Positions 8,740 to 16,238 of a stretch of 64,000 nt of DNA are shown here, piece by piece. A program made the translations under genes and the position numbers. The notes under the pieces are model-generated. The model was given only the letters and a program-made list of their open reading frames with translations, was not told the DNA's origin and did not search any database. Every line of letters starts with the position of its first letter. Position 1 is the first letter of the stretch. The stretch is from Candidatus Melainabacteria bacterium RIFCSPHIGHO2_02_FULL_34_12 (lineage in GTDB: Bacteria > Cyanobacteriota > Vampirovibrionia > 2-02-FULL-35-15), in NCBI GenBank assembly GCA_001784555.1, contig MFRM01000007.1, positions 26,469-90,468 on the forward strand. The letters run 5' to 3'.

Positions 8740-8961
8740 ATGATTATTCCAAGAGATAAAGCAGTTCAAGCTACATCACTAAGAGCTCAAGTTGATGCTG
8801 ATATGGTTTTAGTTATACAGTTATTAAAATCGGATCAGGAAATCAAGCCTGGACAACTAAATTCTCTCGATCAAAAAGGAGTTACTAAACACGGAAGAGC
8901 AGCATGGGCAGCTAGACTTGAGGAAAATTTAGAATACTCACAGCTTGAACAACATTGGTGA
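8740..8961 (+). CDS. Small hypothetical protein
   Basis: The 73-residue soluble product (starting MIIPRDKAVQATSLRAQVD) is not recognised. It is rich in Gln, Leu and Ala and probably largely helical, with no membrane segment or metal-binding motif. It is divergent from the 8203-8553 gene across 186 bases. No good Shine-Dalgarno sequence precedes the ATG, so expression is uncertain. Confidence 0.4.
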   Translation: MIIPRDKAVQATSLRAQVDADMVLVIQLLKSDQEIKPGQLNSLDQKGVTKHGRAAWAARLEENLEYSQLEQHW

Positions 8962-9076
8962 AGTTATTATTTTGATAATAGAAATGTTACAGGAAAACCT
9001 ATTTAGAATTCATATGTTGTAGTAAAAGTATTATTAAATTTCCATAGATTAGCTTTACTTTTTAAAATACTAGAAA

Positions 9077-10531
9077 TCAACTCATTTCTATAAGCCCGGC
9101 AGGATCAGGCTCTTCATTTAATTTATTTAAAACCAAGAGTGAAGCATATACTGCCAGAATTATTTCAAGTCTCAACGGTCCGGAAGAAACTATAGCAAGT
9201 TCTTCATCAATATCAGTAGCCTTATAAATTTCATCAGTTAATAATACGTTTAAATCAGCAAGTTTAGGCTGATGTTCAAGTAAAAACATTATCTCGCCAA
9301 TGGCACATTCAAGATCATTTACAATTCCATTGTTTTCATTTCTGGTTTGAATATCAAAGGTAAACTCATTATTTGACTTAAGCAAGAATTTAAGAAGAAA
9401 TCTGCCTCTTATTCTGGACAAATAATAAACTTCACATGAAGCAATAATACCTTCATCAGCTCCTTCTCCTTTTTTCTTTTTCCACTCGCTTAAAAAATCA
9501 TAATTATCTTTTATTTGTGGAAGAGGAAGCGGATAATAAAGTAAAAGTAATGGCAAAACCAAAGGGTAATCATTATAATTCAAGAGCGGGACAAATCCAG
9601 CTATAGTCTTACTTAGTAAATTACTGTCTCCAAAAATCTGTTCCTGGACATATTTAAGTCTCTGCATTAGAAAATTATTTAATAATTTTGGATTCATTTC
9701 AATATTATCTTTTGCAAAAAGTCTCAGACATTCAGGGAACTCATTAGGCAGAGCAAGAATTTGATGTAAATATTTAATTTTAGAAGGTTCTAAATTTATA
9801 AGATTATTTAATTCCTCTGGAATAGGTGGTGCAATTTTATTTTCTGTCTGACCATCATCATTTGAACCCTCTTCACTAGAAGATCCTAATTTTTTAAAGT
9901 TTGCAAGATTAACAAGCAATTCGGTTTGCTGTATCCCGGACTGCTCTATAGCAGAAAAAATATGAGATAAAATTAACAAGTATTTTTTTCTGGCTAACTG
10001 TTTTAGGTTTTGATTGTCTTTTCCCCGGCTATCTCCATCAAATCCTTCATAGTTCTGTCTTTGAAAACCTTTTATGCCTTCTAAAGTAGTTGCCAATTGC
10101 TTTTCACCTGATTCAAGGTCAGTAAAACTTTTATTGTTATGTTCTGCTATCCAGGATTTTAATGACATATTAGAGATGCCTGCATATGCCGGCAAATCTG
10201 ATGGTCCTTTAAAAGCTGCTTGTGATGGTGTGGATGGGACCTGAGTATTTATAGTATTTTTAACTTCCTGATTTAAATTTGTCTGAGGAATATTCGTAGA
10301 ATTTAAGGCAGCTTGATTTACCGCAGGATTATTTAAAACAGATGCATTTAAGGGAATGTTTGAATTGGTGTTAACAAGGCTTTGAACAGGTTTGTTTTGT
10401 TGTAAATTATTAACAGATTGCTCAGTACTTTTTTCAACACTTACTTTATTTAATTGCTCTTTTACCTGTTTGCCCAGATTTTTAATTGCTGAGAAGATAT
10501 TAAACGATAAATTGTTACCAAATCCAGTCAT
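9077..10531 (-). CDS. Hypothetical protein, possibly FliK-like, in sigma-28/flhB cluster
   Basis: The product of about 484 residues has a low-complexity Asn/Gln-rich N-terminal region (residues about 20-130) and a more ordered C-terminal half. A segment near residues 360-430 (SRIRGRFLLKFLLKSNNEFT followed by a predicted helix) loosely resembles the C-terminal domain of flagellar hook-length control proteins. That is only an impression, helped by the sigma-28-like gene just upstream and flhB beyond it. I start at the ATG at 10531, four bases past the sigma gene stop, which implies coupled translation. Confidence 0.6.
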   Translation of the reverse strand: MTGFGNNLSFNIFSAIKNLGKQVKEQLNKVSVEKSTEQSVNNLQQNKPVQSLVNTNSNIPLNASVLNNPAVNQAALNSTNIPQTNLNQEVKNTINTQVPSTPSQAAFKGPSDLPAYAGISNMSLKSWIAEHNNKSFTDLESGEKQLATTLEGIKGFQRQNYEGFDGDSRGKDNQNLKQLARKKYLLILSHIFSAIEQSGIQQTELLVNLANFKKLGSSSEEGSNDDGQTENKIAPPIPEELNNLINLEPSKIKYLHQILALPNEFPECLRLFAKDNIEMNPKLLNNFLMQRLKYVQEQIFGDSNLLSKTIAGFVPLLNYNDYPLVLPLLLLYYPLPLPQIKDNYDFLSEWKKKKGEGADEGIIASCEVYYLSRIRGRFLLKFLLKSNNEFTFDIQTRNENNGIVNDLECAIGEIMFLLEHQPKLADLNVLLTDEIYKATDIDEELAIVSSGPLRLEIILAVYASLLVLNKLNEEPDPAGLIEMS

Positions 10532-10535
10532 ATTA

Positions 10536-11312
10536 TTAACTAAAACCTTCAGCTGAAAGCATCTGGCGTACTTTTTCAATAGCATCCTGAATCATATGTG
10601 AAACACGTGAAGGTGTTACACCAAGCCAACTTGCAATATCATTTCCTTTTTTTCCCTCATAAAATCTTAATTCAATTACCCTCTTATGTTTTGGGGGAAG
10701 TTTATCAATAGCACGTTTTACTGCTGCTTTTAACTCCATTAACTCAAGTTTTGCCAGCTCATCAGTTGTCATTTGTTCAGCAGTAGCAGTTTCCCTGCTA
10801 AAGTCTTCCAGATATAGAATAGTTTCAAAAACTCTTTCTTTTGCATCTTCTTCATTCATATTCTGGTCATCATCTTCACTTTTAATTTCACGGGGATAAG
10901 ATTCCTGACCTTCATCAAGTGATTTATCCTTATTTTGTGTTTGTTTTACTCCATACCAGTTATATTTTGAACGAAGCTCATCTTTAATAGCCCACTTAAC
11001 GGCTTGTGCAATATAGCTGGAATTATAATTTTTTTTATTTTTTGCTACTTCATAAAGCAGCTTATTTACTGTAATCAAACCAATGTTTATTAATTCGCTG
11101 TATTCTGCAAGATATGAGGGAATAGATTTATATTCTTTTTTTACCACCATTTCAATAATCGGCATAAATGTTTTCAAGGTGGCTTCACTGGTACCTGTAT
11201 CAGGACCAATAAAAAGATCTTTATTAGAAGTAGGCGGCTTTTCTTTTTCCAGCGGAATCGCACTTAATTCTTCGCTTATCTTCTTTTTACTTTGCTGTTC
11301 GCTTGCTTTCAT
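10536..11312 (-). CDS. RNA polymerase sigma factor, sigma-28 (FliA/WhiG)-like
   Basis: A sigma-70 family member of about 258 residues. A lysine-rich N-terminus is followed by a region 2-like part (YIAQAVKWAIKDELRSKY), an acidic linker and a clear region 4 helix-turn-helix near the C-terminus (LPPKHKRVIELRFYEGKKGN, then DIASWLGVTPSRVSHMIQDA). The SRVSHM recognition helix resembles the SRVSQ form of FliA. I use the ATG at 11312; a GTG seven codons upstream is also open. The gene lies in a row with the 9077-10531 gene and near flhB, so control of motility or export genes is a reasonable inference. Confidence 0.8.
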   Translation of the reverse strand: MKASEQQSKKKISEELSAIPLEKEKPPTSNKDLFIGPDTGTSEATLKTFMPIIEMVVKKEYKSIPSYLAEYSELINIGLITVNKLLYEVAKNKKNYNSSYIAQAVKWAIKDELRSKYNWYGVKQTQNKDKSLDEGQESYPREIKSEDDDQNMNEEDAKERVFETILYLEDFSRETATAEQMTTDELAKLELMELKAAVKRAIDKLPPKHKRVIELRFYEGKKGNDIASWLGVTPSRVSHMIQDAIEKVRQMLSAEGFS

Positions 11313-11480
11313 TTTTGGCCTTTTTTGTTCCACTGGTATGTAGTTAAATAGTTAAATGTTCAATTTTTTATTTAACTTCCTTAGTTATTCTTTAATCACT
11401 AATAATACTTTATTCCACTCCTGACTAATATATCTAAAATTCTTAGCTAATTTATGATAAGAATTGGTTAAGTATAAATA

Positions 11481-12560
11481 TTACCTGAATTGTTCTTTCC
11501 CACGTAACTGATAAACAAAAATAAGCACTTCTGCAACTGCTCTATAAAGTTCAGGTGGTATATCCTGGTTAACCCTGACTAATCTGAATAATGCTCTGGC
11601 AAGAGGAATATTTTCAATGATCGGGATTCCATATTCCTGAGCAATTTCTATTATCTGCTGTGCAATAAGCTCTGTTCCTTTAGCAAGTACTTTTGGTGCA
11701 GTACTCATTTGCGGATCATATTTTAGTGCCATGGCAATATGATCAGGATTTTTAACCACAAAATCTGCTTCTTTTACCTGTGTCATCATCTGCCCATAAG
11801 CAACTTGTTGTTGCCTCTGGCGCCTCATGGATTTTATAAGAGGATCTCCTTCAGTTTGTTTAAATTCATCTTTAAGTTCTTTAAATGTCATTTTTTGATC
11901 ATTCATAAATTTCCAGCGCTGAAAGAGATAGTCAAGAATCGCTATTACCAGAAGGAAAATAATACTTTTTACAGTAAAATCATAAAAAACTTTTCCAAGA
12001 ATTGCAATGCTTCCAAATCTGTTATTTGCTTCTATAAGACCTAGTAAATCAGACATGTTTTTCTGTAAACTGATATATGCAATATATCCAAGTACAGATA
12101 CCTTAAACACAGATTTAATAAGTTCAAATAAAGAACGTACATTAAAAATTATTTTTTTGAATCCTTCAAAAGGATTTAATTTCTCAAGGGAGAACTTCAT
12201 TGTTTCAGTGGTAAATATTGGACCGACCTGAAAAAACTCAACGACTATTGCAGTAACCAACAATGCTAAAAGCAACGGCAAAATTATAACCACCAAACAA
12301 TACCAGCTGTGAAAATAAATATATCCACCGCCAATTGCAGAAAATGATTTTTGTGGAATCTGACTCCAGAGTGAATTAAATAACTGTACAAAATTCTGCC
12401 AGATAAATCCGGAGGAATAATAAATCATAAAAAAACCAACAATAAAGGTCAAAAGCTGGCTTAAATCTTTGCTTTTAAATACTTGACCTTTTTTATGTGC
12501 TTCTTTTAATTTATGCGGCGTAGCATCAAACTGCTTATCACCGGAGTCTTGTTCAGCCAT
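11481..12560 (-). CDS. flhB: Flagellar/type III export switch protein FlhB (SctU family)
   Basis: FlhB controls substrate specificity of the flagellar or type III export apparatus. The 359-residue product has the typical N-terminus (ATPHKLKEAHKKGQVFKSKD), about four membrane helices (residues about 34-52, 82-108, 147-165 and 190-210) and a cytoplasmic C-terminal domain. That domain carries the cleavage motif as NPDH (VVKNPDHIAMALKYDP), where NPTH is usual. The end PPELYRAVAEVLIFVYQLRG is the flagellar-type ending. AAGGAAC precedes the ATG. No other export gene is in the window. Confidence 0.9.
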   Translation of the reverse strand: MAEQDSGDKQFDATPHKLKEAHKKGQVFKSKDLSQLLTFIVGFFMIYYSSGFIWQNFVQLFNSLWSQIPQKSFSAIGGGYIYFHSWYCLVVIILPLLLALLVTAIVVEFFQVGPIFTTETMKFSLEKLNPFEGFKKIIFNVRSLFELIKSVFKVSVLGYIAYISLQKNMSDLLGLIEANNRFGSIAILGKVFYDFTVKSIIFLLVIAILDYLFQRWKFMNDQKMTFKELKDEFKQTEGDPLIKSMRRQRQQQVAYGQMMTQVKEADFVVKNPDHIAMALKYDPQMSTAPKVLAKGTELIAQQIIEIAQEYGIPIIENIPLARALFRLVRVNQDIPPELYRAVAEVLIFVYQLRGKEQFR

Positions 12561-12923
12561 AAGTTCCTTTTATATAGCTCCAGACAAGCTGGAGCTTCTC
12601 TCAATCAATTTTTCCGTTTGATCGGACTTGCCGAATGAATCGGATGAATCCTATAATTGCCAAACGTTATATTAGTTAGTATCATCACAGAATGTTATGC
12701 TCTTATTAATTAATTACGACTGCTTTTATGAAAAGTACGTTTCTGTTTTAATAAGCTCTTAATGATTTACTGAAAAAAGCTTATCTAATAAAATTCTACC
12801 CATTTATTGATAATTACTCAGGGGTATTCCTATTTTACATCTGACTTAACCCAGTCTTAGTTGTAATCCATAAACTGTGTCCTTATAAGGAGAGGGTCCT
12901 TAGCGGACATTACTTATTTACAA
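12561..12923. other. 363-bp intergenic region between flhB and the 12924 gene
   Basis: This spacer between divergent genes holds one copy of the 85-bp double-hairpin repeat at its left end. Before the 12924 gene it has an imperfect palindrome CCTTATAAGG, then GGAGAGG and a small hairpin (GTCC-TTAGC-GGAC, near 12896-12909). I see no small gene in the middle. Divergent promoters are expected here but I cannot place them with confidence. Confidence 0.5.
12574..12658. repeat. 85-bp double-hairpin repeat, copy 1
   Basis: The first hairpin is AGCTCCAG-ACAAG-CTGGAGCT (12576-12596). The second (12624-12651) is formed by GGACTTGCCG and CGGATGAATCC around an AATGAAT loop. The same pair of hairpins, with about the same spacing, occurs at 59217-59300, and the first hairpin occurs in part at 57131-57143. 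The element starts just upstream of the flhB start codon. Confidence 0.7.
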
Positions 12924-13736
12924 ATGGCTTTTGTTTTAAACATAATAAATCCAAATGCACGTTTTGGCTTGGCCGATCCAGCGATGTTGGCCCAGCTTAG
13001 GAAGTCTGATGAGACTAAAAATGAAGAAGCAAGAAAAGCTGAAGAAAAAAGAGAAGAAAGCACAGACGAAAGTTCTCAGGATAAACAACAAGTAGCAAAA
13101 AAACCAGCTCCTTCTCTTACACAGGCACAAATTGTTGCTCAAAAAAACAGATTGACAGCAATTAAATTCAATCAACAAGCTCATGAAGAACTTGAAAGAA
13201 GTTATAAACCCTTAAATGAGTTACTTCAGGAAGCTATAAAAGCAAATTTAATTCCTCAACAAACAGTAGCTGATATTCAAAGAGCTGATAAAGCACAATT
13301 TAATCAAGGACTAACTAATTTTGCAGCTAGTGAGGTTTATAAATTATATGATGATCCAAAATTTAAATCAAAGTTTAAATTCGGACAGGATGTATTTAAT
13401 GCTGCTAAATTAGTTATCGGCGTGATTAAGGAAAAAGGGGATTTTAAGCTTGATTATATTGATGCTAATGCAGAAGGCAGCAGAGAAGCTTTTGATGTAT
13501 TTAAAGATGAAGAAAAATCAAAACAACTTGCTCTATTGCTTCAGTATGCAACTGATCATTTTATGGATGAAACCAGCAAGCTGCTTAGCAGCCCGCTTAA
13601 AAAAGATCAGGCAAATGCACAAGCAGCATTAGATATAGCTAAAGCAGTACTTCAAGCAGAAAACAGAATTAGAGCTCAGATGCTTTATACTCAAAGTCTT
13701 GGAGTAAAAAATATTAGTCATATAACTACTGCTTAA
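12924..13736 (+). CDS. Hypothetical cytoplasmic protein with charged N-terminal linker
   Basis: The 270-residue product has no match I recognise. Residues about 28-62 are a highly charged Glu/Lys/Gln region, and the rest is predicted helical with no membrane segment or signal peptide. It lies opposite flhB across a long spacer. A structured product secreted by the export system or a flagellar accessory role would fit the neighbourhood, but the sequence itself does not show it. A GGAGAGG lies about 30 bases upstream of the ATG, too far for an ordinary binding site. Its end overlaps convergent rsmA by 11 bases. Confidence 0.65.
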   Translation: MAFVLNIINPNARFGLADPAMLAQLRKSDETKNEEARKAEEKREESTDESSQDKQQVAKKPAPSLTQAQIVAQKNRLTAIKFNQQAHEELERSYKPLNELLQEAIKANLIPQQTVADIQRADKAQFNQGLTNFAASEVYKLYDDPKFKSKFKFGQDVFNAAKLVIGVIKEKGDFKLDYIDANAEGSREAFDVFKDEEKSKQLALLLQYATDHFMDETSKLLSSPLKKDQANAQAALDIAKAVLQAENRIRAQMLYTQSLGVKNISHITTA

Positions 13737-14526
13737 GTTCATTAGAAATTAAAATATACTGATCTAAAGTAAGATTTTCAGGGCGCAGATTTTCATTGAT
13801 ATTAAGTTTACTGATGATTTTATTTACTTGTTCTTTACTGTCGAGAAACTTGCATAAAGAATTACTTATCTTTTTTCTTCTTTGTTGAAAAGCAGTTCTG
13901 ATTATATTTTTTACAAGTTTAGGATTTTCGATTTTTTTCAGATTTTCCCTTACTTTCAGCTCGATAAATGCTGAGTCGACTTTTGGAGAAGGCAAAAATG
14001 CTTTAGAAGGTACATGGAAAAGAATTGAAGGCTTGGAAAAATATTGAACAAGAATTGAAAGTGGACTGTAGTTTTTCGTACCAGTCTCAGCCACAAGCCT
14101 AAGAGCAACTTCTTTCTGAATCATAAGGTGTATGCTTTTAATTTTTTTCAGATGCTCTCTAGGTTTATCAATCTCCCCAAAAAGCTTGAGCAAAATATCA
14201 GATGTAATATTATAGGGTATATTTCCAATAACCCTGAACGGCTTATCAATCAACTCATCAATATCTATCTTTAAAATGCTTGCCTTAATGATTTGAACAT
14301 TTTTAATTTTATTTTGAGTTAGATTATTCCTTAATTTAAGAGCTATGTTATTTTCAAGTTCAACAGCAAATATTTTTTTTACTCTTTTAGCAAGTTCACA
14401 TGTAAGAATTCCTGTACCTGCACCAATTTCAAGAACAACATCATCCGGAGTTAAATTAATACTATCTATTATTTTATTTAAATAAAAACTGTTAGTTAAA
14501 AGATGCTGCCCAAACGATTTTTTCAT
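13726..14526 (-). CDS. rsmA: 16S rRNA (adenine1518-N6/adenine1519-N6)-dimethyltransferase
   Basis: RsmA (KsgA) dimethylates two adjacent adenines in the 3' hairpin of 16S rRNA late in 30S assembly. The 266-residue product begins KKSFGQHLLTNSFYLNKI. It contains the SAM-binding VVLEIGAGTGILTCELAKR, the catalytic IGNIPYNITS (NxPY-type motif) and the C-terminal QRRKKISNSLCKF segment. All landmarks are intact and the length is normal. Its ATG overlaps the stop of the glutaredoxin gene (ATGA), so rpmE, grx and rsmA probably form one coupled transcript. Confidence 0.94.
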   Translation of the reverse strand: MKKSFGQHLLTNSFYLNKIIDSINLTPDDVVLEIGAGTGILTCELAKRVKKIFAVELENNIALKLRNNLTQNKIKNVQIIKASILKIDIDELIDKPFRVIGNIPYNITSDILLKLFGEIDKPREHLKKIKSIHLMIQKEVALRLVAETGTKNYSPLSILVQYFSKPSILFHVPSKAFLPSPKVDSAFIELKVRENLKKIENPKLVKNIIRTAFQQRRKKISNSLCKFLDSKEQVNKIISKLNINENLRPENLTLDQYILISNELKQ

Positions 14527-14780
14527 TGCAATAATCTGTCCAATTCACCTTTTTCTTCAAGAGCATGGATATCATCGCATCCGCCTATGTGTTTGTCATT
14601 AATAAAAATTTGAGGCACTGTTCTTCTAGCATTAGCTCTCACTGCCATTTTTTCTCTGGCTATCTCATCGCCGTCTATCCTGTAACGGTTATATTTAATT
14701 CCTTTTTTATCTAATAACTGAATTGCCCTTTGACAATATGGACAATGATCCCATGTGTAGATTTCAACTGTTGGTTTTAT
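14523..14780 (-). CDS. grxC: Glutaredoxin (GrxC type) with a non-canonical start codon
   Basis: The frame encodes an 85-residue glutaredoxin that reduces disulfides using glutathione. It shows the active site CPYC (VEIYTWDHCPYCQRAI), the cis-proline region TVPQIFI and the glutathione-binding GGCDD. No in-frame ATG, GTG or TTG precedes the conserved part; the frame is open only back to a TAG a few codons earlier. The best start is ATA at 14780, which overlaps the rpmE stop (AAATAA) and has GGAAAG about five bases upstream. A glutathione synthetase homologue (gshB) in this window supports a glutathione system. Its stop overlaps the rsmA start. Confidence 0.9.
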   Translation of the reverse strand: MKPTVEIYTWDHCPYCQRAIQLLDKKGIKYNRYRIDGDEIAREKMAVRANARRTVPQIFINDKHIGGCDDIHALEEKGELDRLLQ

Positions 14781-14980
14781 TTTTTCTTTCCGTATCTTTT
14801 CTGAAATCTATCTACTCTTCCTTCAGAATCTAATATCTTTTGTGTGCCTGTGTAATACGGATGGCAGCTACTGCAAATTTCTACCCTAATAGCAGGTTTT
14901 GTGGAACCAATCTCTATTTCATTTCCACATATGCAGGTAGCAATTACTTTATGATATTCAGGATGTATTTCTTTTTTCAT
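14777..14980 (-). CDS. rpmE: 50S ribosomal protein L31
   Basis: L31 is a small zinc-binding protein bridging the ribosomal subunits at the central protuberance. The 67-residue product starts MKKEIHPEYHKVIATCICG and has the four zinc-ligand cysteines of the C+ form: CIC near residues 16-18 and CSSC near 36-39. It has the usual ending RVDRFQKRYGKKK. The C+ form is the zinc-bound paralogue class. Its stop overlaps the presumed start of the glutaredoxin gene. Confidence 0.95.
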   Translation of the reverse strand: MKKEIHPEYHKVIATCICGNEIEIGSTKPAIRVEICSSCHPYYTGTQKILDSEGRVDRFQKRYGKKK

Positions 14981-15081
14981 AACTTTCTTTGGGTTTAGAA
15001 GAACATAATATCTAATTGTTTGAAATACTTCAAGTGATACAATACGCCTCTACAAAATACTCAATTTAACAATTTAACACT

Positions 15082-16200
15082 TTAACACTGCACTACTTCA
15101 GGCTCATTTATCATTCTATCTATTTCTTCCAGTAATGTATCTAACAATTTTTCTTCAGGTAATACTTTAAATACTTTACCTTTTTTATAGATAACTCCCT
15201 TACCATTTCCACCGGCAATACCTATGTCTGCTGCTTTTGATTCACCAGGTCCATTTACTACACAGCCCATAACTGCAACTGTTATTGGTTTTTTAATATT
15301 TTTTAATTTTTCTTCAATGGTTTTAGCCATCTCTTCAAAACCATTTAATTCCATTCTTCCACAACTTGGACAGCTTACAAGATTTAAACCTTCCAGCTTT
15401 AGTCCAAGAGATTTTAAGATTCCTTTTGCAACTTCAATTTCATTACATGGATCACCTGTTAAAGAAACCCTAATTGTGTCCCCAATGCCTTCAGCTAAAA
15501 GTGTACCTATGCCAACTGAAGATTTAATGGTTCCTCCTTTTGGTGTCCCAGCTTCTGTAACACCCAGATGTAATGGGTACTCAACCTTAGTAGACATTAA
15601 GCGATATGCTTCAAGCATAACCGGCACATCAGATGCTTTTAAAGATATTTTAATTAAATCAAAATCTAAATCTTCAAGAATTTTTACATGTTCAAGTGCA
15701 CTGGCTACCATAGCTTCATGAACCCTGTCAGCTCCATAAATTGCTCCCCATTTCGCATCCAGAGAACCAGCATTTACTCCTATTCGTATCGGGATTTTTC
15801 TTTCTTTTGCTGCATTTACTACTTCAATTACCCTGCTTCGTTCTCCAATATTTCCAGGATTTAATCTAAGAGCATCAACGCCTTGTTTTATTGCCTCAAG
15901 TGCAAGCCGCCAGTCAAAATGAATATCTGAAATTAAAGGAATAGGAGAGCGTTTTTTTATTTCACTGAGCTTTGATGCTGCTTCCTTGTCAGGTACTGCT
16001 ACCCGTACAATTTCACAACCGGCTTCTTTAAGTTCATTTATTTGTCTAACTGTAGATTCTACATCCCGGGTATCAGTAGTAGTCATTGACTGAATTACAA
16101 CAGGAGCTCCGCCACCAATAAGCACTGAACCAACATACAATTTTTTTGATTTTCTTCTTTTATATGTAGGGTTTGATACAAGGTATGACATGATGTTCAT
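15082..16200 (-). CDS. ispG: 4-hydroxy-3-methylbut-2-en-1-yl diphosphate synthase (GcpE)
   Basis: IspG is the penultimate enzyme of the MEP isoprenoid pathway and uses a 4Fe-4S cluster. The product shows VGSVLIGGGAPVVIQSMTTTDT, LRLNPGNIG, LHLGVTEAG and the cluster cysteines in LVSCPSCGRMEL and VMGCVVNGPGE. At about 372 residues it has the compact single-piece bacterial form. A palindrome covers 16208-16237, and the most upstream ATG (16218) lies inside it. The ATG at 16200 or the one at 16191 is therefore the likelier start; neither has a clear binding site. Confidence 0.93.
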   Translation of the reverse strand: MNIMSYLVSNPTYKRRKSKKLYVGSVLIGGGAPVVIQSMTTTDTRDVESTVRQINELKEAGCEIVRVAVPDKEAASKLSEIKKRSPIPLISDIHFDWRLALEAIKQGVDALRLNPGNIGERSRVIEVVNAAKERKIPIRIGVNAGSLDAKWGAIYGADRVHEAMVASALEHVKILEDLDFDLIKISLKASDVPVMLEAYRLMSTKVEYPLHLGVTEAGTPKGGTIKSSVGIGTLLAEGIGDTIRVSLTGDPCNEIEVAKGILKSLGLKLEGLNLVSCPSCGRMELNGFEEMAKTIEEKLKNIKKPITVAVMGCVVNGPGESKAADIGIAGGNGKGVIYKKGKVFKVLPEEKLLDTLLEEIDRMINEPEVVQC

Positions 16201-16207
16201 TATATCG

Positions 16208-16237
16208 TGTAGGGTCATGCCGCGGCATGACCCTACA
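16208..16237. repeat. 30-bp perfect palindrome, GTAG-type family
   Basis: TGTAGGGTCATGCCG is followed directly by its exact reverse complement. It lies between the ispG start and the end of the TPR gene and contains a possible but unlikely ispG start codon. It belongs to the GTAG...CTAC family described under findings. Confidence 0.85.
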
Positions 16238-16238
16238 A

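Noticed and set aside
11739..12044. 101-residue frame opposite flhB
   Set aside because: Antisense to flhB, with Phe/Lys/His-rich composition typical of a shadow of a membrane-protein gene.
15224..15721. 165-residue frame opposite ispG
   Set aside because: It lies wholly inside ispG on the other strand, has Ser/Pro-rich composition of a shadow frame and no family motif.
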